From: Ruminococcus flavefaciens
GTDB taxonomy: Bacteria; Bacillota; Clostridia; Oscillospirales; Ruminococcaceae
Length of the DNA stretch: 7,804 nucleotides
Reading direction: 5' to 3'
Assembly (NCBI GenBank): GCA_004554385.1
Contig: SFMO01000118.1
Coordinates: 1-7,804 of the forward strand
The notes under the pieces were generated by a model. The model ran no database searches, had not been told where the DNA came from, and saw nothing but the letters and a program-made list of their open reading frames with translations. Position numbers and translations under genes: made by a program. This document shows positions 1 through 4,815 of this stretch, piece after piece (the stretch's first letter is position 1; each line of letters begins with the position of its first letter).

Positions 1-2
1 AT

Positions 3-137
3 TATGCCAAACTGAAAGATACCCGCGCCGATGTTTCCGAACTTCAAAAAATCCGCAAATGCGTGGATATTGCACTCCGCGCCGACCAGCCGGAGCAGAC
101 ACAGACCCGCACAAAGCGGCACGACATAGACCGATGA
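3..137 (+). CDS. Probable relaxase/mobilisation protein, C-terminal tail only (5' truncated by window)
   Basis: The open frame enters from the left edge and ends at TGA 135-137, giving 44 residues that start YAKLKDTRADVSELQKIRKC. The piece is charged and probably helical, ending in a polar K/R/T/Q-rich tail. Relaxases of Firmicute conjugative elements typically end this way, with a coiled region carrying a Y-x-K-L-K type motif and then a short basic tail. The position, upstream of small ORFs and a serine recombinase, also fits the mobilisation gene of Tn4451-like elements. The relaxase catalytic motifs (tyrosine, HxH) would lie outside the window, so the assignment rests on tail character and context. 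The stop overlaps an ATG (ATGA at 134-137), suggesting coupled translation with the next gene. Confidence 0.45.
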   Translation, partial: YAKLKDTRADVSELQKIRKCVDIALRADQPEQTQTRTKRHDIDR

Positions 138-203
138 AAGCTGATAAGCATTGCCCTCGCCGCAAGCGGTATCCCGTTCAAAGGGCGTTTCGATAAAGAC
201 CGT

Positions 204-542
204 ATGCTGTTCAACTATGACGGCATTTACAAAGAGTCCGTTGATGAAATAATCGCAAAATTCACCTCGGACAATTATGCCGAACAGCGTAGGGAGATAG
301 CGGAGCATAAGTGCGATGACTGTCTTTATTTCCTGCCTGCTGTCGCAAAGCTCCTGCGTATGACAGAGGGTACACTCCGCCGCAGACCTCTTGACATTCA
401 GCTTGCCGTCTGCAAGCGGTATGTAGATAACTGGTACTGCGACACTTACACAATTCAGCATGAGCTGAAAGATGCGATGATGCTGATTACCAAACCCGAA
501 ATGAAAGACAGCGAGAAAGAAAAAGCTGTCGGAAAGGACTAA
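204..542 (+). CDS. Unrecognised mobile-element protein, probably longer at the N-terminus (5' frameshift suspected)
   Basis: This encodes 112 aa from the first in-frame ATG. I do not recognise the family. The protein looks soluble, with a CDDC pair in the middle (AEHKCDDCLYFLPAVAKLL), a helical second half (QLAVCKRYVDNWYC) and a charged C-terminus; there is no signal peptide or membrane segment. The start is doubtful. No Shine-Dalgarno sequence stands at a useful distance from 204, and the same frame stays open back to 138 with protein-like sequence (LISIALAASGIPFKGRF). That extension resembles the small 'xLxxSGIPFxG' modules common in proteins of Firmicute conjugative elements. An ATG at 134, overlapping the relaxase stop, is one base out of frame with it. 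The gene probably began there before a one-base change, or the window has a sequencing error. It is followed by the 62-aa gene 4 bp downstream. Confidence 0.6.
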   Translation: MLFNYDGIYKESVDEIIAKFTSDNYAEQRREIAEHKCDDCLYFLPAVAKLLRMTEGTLRRRPLDIQLAVCKRYVDNWYCDTYTIQHELKDAMMLITKPEMKDSEKEKAVGKD

Positions 543-546
543 AAAT

Positions 547-735
547 TTGAATACAACATCTGCCGTAGAAAAGAGAGAGAAGGCAGTTGACTATGTGTCT
601 GACGAGGGTATCAAAGTCAGGGTGACTTATCCCGATGATGTTCCTGAAACCATCAGACAGCAGAAGATCAACAAGATGTACGATATTTTCCTCGGTGCAA
701 TGCGCCGCAACGGAACAGAAGAAACAACTGAATGA
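547..735 (+). CDS. Small conserved-looking element protein (62 aa, TTG start) next to the serine recombinase
   Basis: The TTG at 547 is chosen because AAAGGA (533-538) lies 8 nt upstream, inside the end of the previous gene, and no in-frame ATG precedes the well-formed part of the protein. The product is charged and soluble: a lysine/glutamate-rich start (SAVEKREKAVDYV), a short beta-like stretch (GIKVRVTYPDDVPETIRQ) and a helix (KINKMYDIFLGAMRR). It has no cysteines and no membrane segment. The gene is 4 bp from the upstream stop, so the two are probably co-transcribed and coupled. Short proteins of this kind commonly sit just 5' of the recombinase gene in related Firmicute elements; this is my recollection and has not been searched. 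The function is unknown; a role as an accessory or directionality factor for the recombinase is only a guess. Confidence 0.75.
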   Translation: MNTTSAVEKREKAVDYVSDEGIKVRVTYPDDVPETIRQQKINKMYDIFLGAMRRNGTEETTE

Positions 736-778
736 TCTGGCAATCTGCCGAAAAATGATTACAGTTACAAGAACGCTG

Positions 779-807
779 TTGCAATTTTCGGACGGTTGCG
801 CTATGAT
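779..807 (+). promoter_or_regulatory. Predicted sigma-A promoter of the large serine recombinase
   Basis: The -35 box TTGCAA (779-784) and the -10 box TATGAT (802-807) are separated by exactly 17 bp and match consensus at four and five of six positions. A transcript starting near 814 would leave a leader of about 40 nt before the recombinase ATG at 857. This would let the recombinase be expressed separately from the upstream mobilisation genes. The prediction is by pattern only. Confidence 0.55.
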
Positions 808-830
808 ATAGATGTAAAACCAACCGTCCG
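789..830. promoter_or_regulatory. Perfect 10-bp inverted repeat flanking the recombinase -10 box (candidate operator)
   Basis: CGGACGGTTG (789-798) and its exact reverse complement CAACCGTCCG (821-830) surround a 22-bp centre holding the -10 box. The symmetry extends outward: TTGCAAT (779-785) mirrors ATTGCAA (831-837) after a 3-base insertion on the left side. The arm centres are 32 bp apart, about three helical turns, so two bound proteins would face the same side of the DNA. Transcription is predicted to start near 814, inside the loop, so the promoter's own transcript would lack the left arm. That favours a DNA operator or recombinase-binding site over an RNA hairpin; read-through RNA from upstream could still fold. 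No T-run follows, so it is not an intrinsic terminator. Confidence 0.55.
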
Positions 831-856
831 ATTGCAAACGCAATTGGAGGTCAACA

Positions 857-2410
857 ATGAAAAGAACAACGAAAACAAACGACGGTATCACGGCAATTTA
901 CGTTCGTCGATCCGTCAGCGACAAGGATAAGGGCAACAATTCGCTGTCCATTTCCGCACAAAAGGAGGAGTGTATCAGATTTGTGGGAGAATGCGATTAT
1001 CGTATCTATTGCGATGACGGCAAGTCGGGCAAAGATGTGATGCACCGTCCCGCATTCATGCAGATGATGAGCGATGCCCGTGAGGGGCTTATCAGCAGAA
1101 TCATCGTGAAGAAGTATGACCGTTTCAGCCGTAATATGCGTGAGTATCTTAACATCACGGACGAGCTTGACCGCTACGGCGTGACCGTCTATTCGCTCTC
1201 TGAGCCGTTCAATACGGAGACAAAAGAGGGGCGTATGATGAGGAATAATCTGCTGAATTTTGCGGAGTTTGAGCGTGAGACGATCGCTGCCCGTGTAGCC
1301 GATGCCTTCCAGACTAAGGCAAGGGAAACAGGTTTTTATCAGGGCGGTAAAGTTCAGTTCGGCTACACTCCCGAAAGACGGACTATTAACGGCAAAACAG
1401 GCTCGGTGCTTGTTCCCTCGGAGAATGCCGAGGCGGTGCGTGTGGCGTATGACCTGTATCAGCACCCTGAGAACTCTCTAACCGATATTATCCGCTACAT
1501 GACAGAGAACGGTATTAATGCTTCAAGACCGACACCACGCACGAAAACAGGCATTTCCAATCTTGACAGGTCACACCTGAGCCGTATTCTTGAAAATCCG
1601 CTGTATGTGAGGGCTGACAAAGAGGTCTATCGCTATTTTCTTTCCAAAGGATATGAAATGCTTGACGATATTGAAGCCTATGACGGTATTCACGGCTTGT
1701 TTGTCCACGCTGGGCTTGATGATACGCATTTTGTCAAGGTAGCCTACCATGAGGGGCTTGTGCCTGCGGAAACGTGGCTGAGGGTGCAGGACAGAAAATC
1801 GCACCAGAGCAAGTTCCCGACAAACAGCAAGGCTATGAACTCTTGGCTTGTGGGTATGGTGAAATGTGCCTGCTGTGGCTATGCGATGCACTTCAATCAC
1901 TGTGCGAACAGAAAAGGTGTGGTGTATCATCGCTTCATCGACTACGGCAAGTTCACGCTGAACGGCTGTCCCACTCCACCCATTCAGTTAAAGCCGAGAC
2001 AGGTCGAGGACGCTGTGCTGAAAGAAATGCAGAAGCGTATCGAACAGCTCAAAATCGCAAAGCGTGAGGACAGCAAGCCCGACACCGAAACAGAGAGTAT
2101 CAAGACGGAAATCATTCGCATTGACGGCGAGATCCAGAAGCTCATGGAAAAGCTCGCTGATGCGGACAGCGTACTCTTTGACTACATTCAGAAGCGTGTG
2201 AGCGCCCTGCACGAACAGAAGTCGGAGCTTGATAAAAAAATGCAGACTATGTGCCGTAAGCGTAAGGCGATCGACACAAAGCCTTTGGAAGAACCTATGA
2301 AGCAGTGGGATAAACTGACGGTGCAGGAGAAGCACGATGTAGCGGCAGCTATGATTGATGTCGTGCTTATATCCGATGAAACAGGTATTGAGGTGAAATT
2401 CAGCATTTGA
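857..2410 (+). CDS. Large serine recombinase (integrase/transposase of the element)
   Basis: This 517-aa protein is typical in length for large serine recombinases (about 450-700 aa), which cut and join attachment sites for integration and excision via a 5'-phosphoserine link and 2-bp staggered breaks. The resolvase-type catalytic domain is at about 11-155, with YVRRS placing the nucleophile at Ser19 and the DRFSR motif giving Arg89 and Arg92. The Recombinase domain is at about 165-290. A zinc beta-ribbon region begins at C337-x-x-C340 and ends at about C371. A coiled coil spans roughly 400-475, rich in E/K/Q with leucine spacing, and a short C-terminal tail follows. GGAGG (846-850) lies 6 nt before the ATG, which fixes the start. 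The usual third zinc cysteine after the YxR segment appears replaced (YHRFIDYG), so His358 may substitute. It is the last gene of the element, ending about 50 bp from the proposed junction. Confidence 0.93.
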   Translation: MKRTTKTNDGITAIYVRRSVSDKDKGNNSLSISAQKEECIRFVGECDYRIYCDDGKSGKDVMHRPAFMQMMSDAREGLISRIIVKKYDRFSRNMREYLNITDELDRYGVTVYSLSEPFNTETKEGRMMRNNLLNFAEFERETIAARVADAFQTKARETGFYQGGKVQFGYTPERRTINGKTGSVLVPSENAEAVRVAYDLYQHPENSLTDIIRYMTENGINASRPTPRTKTGISNLDRSHLSRILENPLYVRADKEVYRYFLSKGYEMLDDIEAYDGIHGLFVHAGLDDTHFVKVAYHEGLVPAETWLRVQDRKSHQSKFPTNSKAMNSWLVGMVKCACCGYAMHFNHCANRKGVVYHRFIDYGKFTLNGCPTPPIQLKPRQVEDAVLKEMQKRIEQLKIAKREDSKPDTETESIKTEIIRIDGEIQKLMEKLADADSVLFDYIQKRVSALHEQKSELDKKMQTMCRKRKAIDTKPLEEPMKQWDKLTVQEKHDVAAAMIDVVLISDETGIEVKFSI

Positions 2411-2434
2411 AAAAGTGCGGAATTTCGGTATTTT

Positions 2435-3358
2435 TTAGTGTTGATAAGGTGATGCGTAGGGCGTGCCAGTTGCAAAGATAACGCCCTTGCCGCCTGTCTT
2501 TTCATCGAGGTATCTGCATTTGAGGAAAAGATCAAGTGCTTTCTGTGAAGCCGAATTGGAAATTCCGGCTACATTCTGCAATTTTGTGGCGACGAACAGA
2601 TTTTTGAACTCGTGGGCTTCGTCAATGAACAGACGGTCGATTCCGAGCTGTTCAAAGGTCAGCGTATCGTCCTGATTAGCCTTTTCTAGCTTGTCAAGCT
2701 GCTTTTGCAGGCTCTTACGGGTACGCTCCATAGCCTTGATCTGGAACTTTGAGCCTTCGCTCTTTTTCAGTTCCTCAATGCCTTGCAGAATATCGTCGAT
2801 CTGCGTCTGAATGGTCATGACCTGTCTCTCCTTAGAAACAGGAATCTTGCCAAGCTGAGAGTGACCGATGATAACTGCATCGTAGTTGCCTGTGGCGATC
2901 TTAGCGAATAACTGCTGTCGGTTCTCTTTCTTGAAGTCCTTTTTGGTCGCAACAAGAATGTTAGCACCCGGATAGAGCTTCTGGAAATCGTCACCGATCT
3001 GCTCCGTCAGATGATTCGGCACAGCAAACAGGCTCTTAGTACAAAGTCCCAAACGCTTGCTTTCCATAGCAGTAGCGATCATTTCAAAAGTCTTGCCCGC
3101 ACCGACACAGTGAGCAAACAGCGTATTACCGCCAAACATTGCATGAGCGATAGCATTTTTCTGATGATCGTGCAGATGAATGTCCGCAGTCATCATCGGG
3201 AAAGAAAGAGCCGAACCGTCAAACTCACGGGGACGGATACTATTGAATAGCTCATTATATTCCTGTCCGGCGCGTTCCAGCGGTTCCCCCTGCGATTGCA
3301 GGAACAAAACAAGGTCGGCTTGGTTCGCCCGGTCTATCTGTTCTTGGGTGTAGTACAA
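2435..3358 (-). pseudogene. Chimeric remnant: toprim/DUF3991-type start fused to SNF2-like helicase ATPase core, cut at the ATGTP motif
   Basis: The start is set at TTG (3358-3356), with AAAGGAG (3367-3373) 8 nt upstream, giving 307 aa. Residues 1-34 (YYTQEQIDRANQADLVLFLQ) match what I know as the beginning of the toprim/DUF3991 primase-like proteins of Firmicute conjugative elements. From about residue 35 (NELFNSIRPREFDG) the sequence becomes the helicase half of the very large methylase/helicase ('LtrC-like antirestriction') protein of such elements: Walker A GAGKT at 86-90, DEAH at 246-249 and ATGTP at 296-300. Helicase motifs IV-VI are absent because the frame ends seven residues after ATGTP. 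The methylase half, the toprim domain and the second RecA-like lobe are all missing, so it cannot act as a helicase. A deletion probably created the fusion at a shared Glu-Tyr, and a later insertion cut the 3' part. The reading frame is intact and has a good ribosome binding site. Confidence 0.8.
2450..2470. other. Proposed attachment-site junction of the serine-recombinase element with a helicase gene
   Basis: Read on the minus strand, the helicase sequence runs ...F-A-T-G-T-P with the proline codon at 2461-2459. The next codons give YASPYQH and a stop, whereas helicases of this group continue with a conserved serine/asparagine-containing segment after TGTP. The break coincides with the space just past the recombinase gene, where the end of the element is expected. 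The crossover is therefore probably within GGGCGTGCC (2459-2467) or a few bases to its left. Only one junction is in the window, so the core dinucleotide cannot be deduced. Confidence 0.6.
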
Positions 3359-3382
3359 AAAACTCACTCCTTTGCAAAGCGT

Positions 3383-3808
3383 ATGACCGCAACAAACGCT
3401 ATGGACGATATTAAAGAAAAATTCGACAGGATCACGGAACAAATTCCTGTTGTTGAGGAGTATTTCAAGTATAGGGGGCATTATCAGCATTATCTTTCTC
3501 TAACGGGCAAGGAAAAGCAGAAATTCGCCAAGAAATGTTCCTATGAATTGGAGCAATACAAAGCGGCTTTTGCTAAGGTGAAAACAATGTTTCCCGACAC
3601 AAAAACTCCGACGGCAGAAACTCTGCGTAAACAGCAGACCGAACTCAGAGAGCAGTTTGAAAAACGTTCAGCCGAGTATAATTACTACAAGAAAGAAGCG
3701 GACAGGCTTGCACGGCAGATACGGCAGAAGCGTGACAGTCAGAAAACCATTGATCGCTACTTACAGAATGAACAGGCTGCCAAAAGAAAGAAAAATCAGC
3801 TTGAATAA
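3383..3808 (+). pseudogene. Relaxase C-terminal remnant, catalytic N-terminus missing
   Basis: From ATG 3383 the frame gives 141 aa, highly charged and predicted coiled-coil throughout (FDRITEQIPVVEEYFKYRGH, then repeated EQ/KR heptads, ending in AAKRKKNQLE). The pattern matches the C-terminal half of Firmicute element relaxases: a helix, then 'xxVxEYxKxRxxYxxY', a lysine-rich spacer, a K-x-P segment (DTKTPTAETL) and a final helix with a YNYYKKEADRL motif. The nicking domain is absent. The frame is open further back to 3296, but that part is antisense to the primase-like start and its ribosome binding site, so it is not believable. The ATG has no clear Shine-Dalgarno sequence, and expression is uncertain. 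A deletion or inversion breakpoint probably lies near 3374-3383. The resolvase gene follows after 15 bp. Confidence 0.6.
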
Positions 3809-3823
3809 AGAAAGGATTTATGT

Positions 3824-4417
3824 ATGAGCAAAATAGGATATATCCGTGTTTCTACGGAACATCAGGAGACAGCAAGACAGCAGGAGATCATGGACGGCTA
3901 TCAGGTTGACCGCATCTTCTCCGAAAAGCTGTCAGGAGCTAACGCAGACCGCCCACAGCTTCACGCTATGCTTGACTATGTGCGTGACGGAGATACCCTC
4001 TACATCGAGAGTATCAGCCGTTTAGGACGCTCCACAAAAGACTTGCTGAACATCATTGACACCCTTACCGAAAAGGGCGTTACCCTCGTCAGCCACAAGG
4101 AAAATATCGACACCGATACTCCGTCGGGAAAGTTTATGCTTACCGTCTTTGCTGCCCTCTCGCAATTGGAGCGTGAACAGCTCAAACAGCGACAGCGTGA
4201 GGGTATCGAGATCGCCAAGACACAGGGCAAGTACACGGGACGGAAACCCATTGAAATCGACTGGACAAGGTTCGGTCAGCTTTATGGGGAATGGAAGTCG
4301 AAGAATATCACGGGCAGGGACTTTATGCGGAGAATGGACTTGTCGGCTAATACGTTTTACCGCCGTATCAGGGAGTATGAAGCAGAACACGGGATCGCAG
4401 AGCCGACCTCTGCTTGA
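3824..4417 (+). CDS. Small serine recombinase (resolvase/invertase family)
   Basis: At 197 aa this has the normal length for Tn3-type resolvases and Hin/Gin-type invertases. The catalytic domain is residues 1-~125: Y6-I-R8-V-S10 holds the nucleophile Ser10 and Arg8, and SRLGRS supplies Arg66 and Arg69. The long E helix runs through about 105-130 (FAALSQLEREQLKQRQREGI). After GRKP, a helix-turn-helix occupies about 145-185 (GRDFMRRMDLSANTFYRRI) and would recognise the recombination site. AAAGGA (3811-3816) lies 7 nt before the ATG. The domain is complete and all key residues are present, so this gene may be the one working part of the old element. Family members resolve cointegrates, invert segments or keep plasmids monomeric; which applies cannot be told, because I did not find a clear pair of crossover sites nearby. 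Confidence 0.9.
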   Translation: MSKIGYIRVSTEHQETARQQEIMDGYQVDRIFSEKLSGANADRPQLHAMLDYVRDGDTLYIESISRLGRSTKDLLNIIDTLTEKGVTLVSHKENIDTDTPSGKFMLTVFAALSQLEREQLKQRQREGIEIAKTQGKYTGRKPIEIDWTRFGQLYGEWKSKNITGRDFMRRMDLSANTFYRRIREYEAEHGIAEPTSA

Positions 4418-4497
4418 CATCCACCTCAGACGAACGGAAATGCCCATCAGAGCTGTCCGAGCCTGCGGAGCGGAAAACTAACCGCCTGAAAAAGAAT

Positions 4498-4535
4498 AGA
4501 CCTGAGAAGTGCTTGTGTGAGCAAATCTCAGGTCT
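4498..4535. terminator. Strong hairpin, probable (bidirectional) intrinsic terminator after the resolvase gene
   Basis: AGACCTGAGA (4498-4507) pairs perfectly with TCTCAGGTCT (4526-4535). Inside it, a 2x2 internal loop is followed by a TGCT/AGCA stem (4510-4513 with 4520-4523) and a TGTGTG loop. On the plus strand the tail is T-rich but interrupted (TTTGTCTGTTATT). On the minus strand the tail is ATTCTTTTTC, so it could also stop transcripts from the metalloprotease gene on the right. Confidence 0.65.
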
Positions 4536-4815
4536 TTGTCTGTTATTCAGTTTCAAAAGGGTATGCTGTCATTGTGGCGCGCGCCATAACGCTGAAATGG
4601 ACTTGTACGGAACGGTTTACAGGCGCGCCAATAGACTACATTCAATTGCAATCACAAAGTCTCTGTGGAAATCATACTATTTCAGCGCCAAAATGCCCCC
4701 GGCAGTACGGATAATAAGAAGATGATCTGTGTTTATTTTCGACAGCTAACCCAAAACCCAAGGAATCTCAATATTTCAGCTCTCTGATTGTGCAGATAGA
4801 GAGAAGAAAAGCAAA
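4536..4815. other. Gene-free interval with two GC palindromes; probable boundary between element debris and host DNA
   Basis: Open frames here are short, overlap one another in different frames and lack ribosome binding sites, so I call no gene. The palindromes TGGCGCGCGCCA (4575-4586) and GGCGCGCC (4622-4629) have centres exactly 45 bp apart. The later part (4640-4815) is AT-richer and contains a weak 6-bp inverted repeat (4780-4785 with 4798-4803) past the stop of the metalloprotease gene, without a convincing T-run. The end of the old element most likely lies somewhere in this interval; I could not find a direct repeat that marks it. Confidence 0.4.

Larger units (their letters stand above)
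1..2458 (+). mobile_element. Right end of an integrated mobilisable/conjugative element with a large serine recombinase (left end outside window)
   Basis: A co-directional block holds a relaxase tail, two small proteins and a large serine recombinase as the last gene. This is the usual layout at one end of Firmicute mobilisable transposons and conjugative elements that move by serine recombinases (Tn4451/Tn5397-like). The right end is placed at about 2458, because the minus-strand helicase frame that enters from the right keeps its family sequence through the ATGTP motif (last proline codon 2459-2461) and then turns into seven unrelated residues and a stop. The left end lies upstream of the window. 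The exact boundary and crossover dinucleotide are inferred and could be off by several bases. There are no cargo genes in the visible part. Confidence 0.7.
2459..4540. mobile_element. Remnant of an older integrative conjugative element
   Basis: Three items typical of Firmicute conjugative elements lie side by side: a primase/helicase chimera (minus strand), a relaxase lacking its catalytic half (plus strand) and a small serine resolvase/invertase. The first two are truncated, and the first points the opposite way, so the element has been deleted and rearranged. It has no visible conjugation machinery and no integrase of its own here. The left limit is the proposed junction with the newer element. 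The right limit is a guess: the hairpin terminator after the resolvase is the last feature that clearly belongs to it. Confidence 0.6.

Noticed and set aside
851..1465. Long minus-strand open frame (204 codons) opposite the recombinase
   Set aside because: It lies fully antisense to a gene with clear catalytic motifs, has no ribosome binding site that convinces, and its product has no recognisable family character.
1774..2067. Plus-strand open frame of 97 codons inside the recombinase gene
   Set aside because: It is an out-of-frame shadow of the zinc-ribbon region; the reading frame with motifs and ribosome binding site is the recombinase one.
3296..3382. Extra 29 N-terminal residues on the relaxase remnant
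   Set aside because: They are antisense to the primase-like start and its Shine-Dalgarno sequence, and resemble no relaxase sequence.
4414..4725. Overlapping open frames of 103 and 65 codons downstream of the resolvase
   Set aside because: They cross the strong hairpin, overlap each other in different frames, have no clear ribosome binding site and give cysteine- and arginine-rich sequence typical of chance frames. I also could not match them to any element protein.
4780..4803. Hairpin CTCTCT/AGAGAG as terminator of the metalloprotease gene
   Set aside because: The stem is only 6 bp with a 12-nt loop and no T-run on the minus strand; the hairpin at 4498-4535 is a better stopping point.
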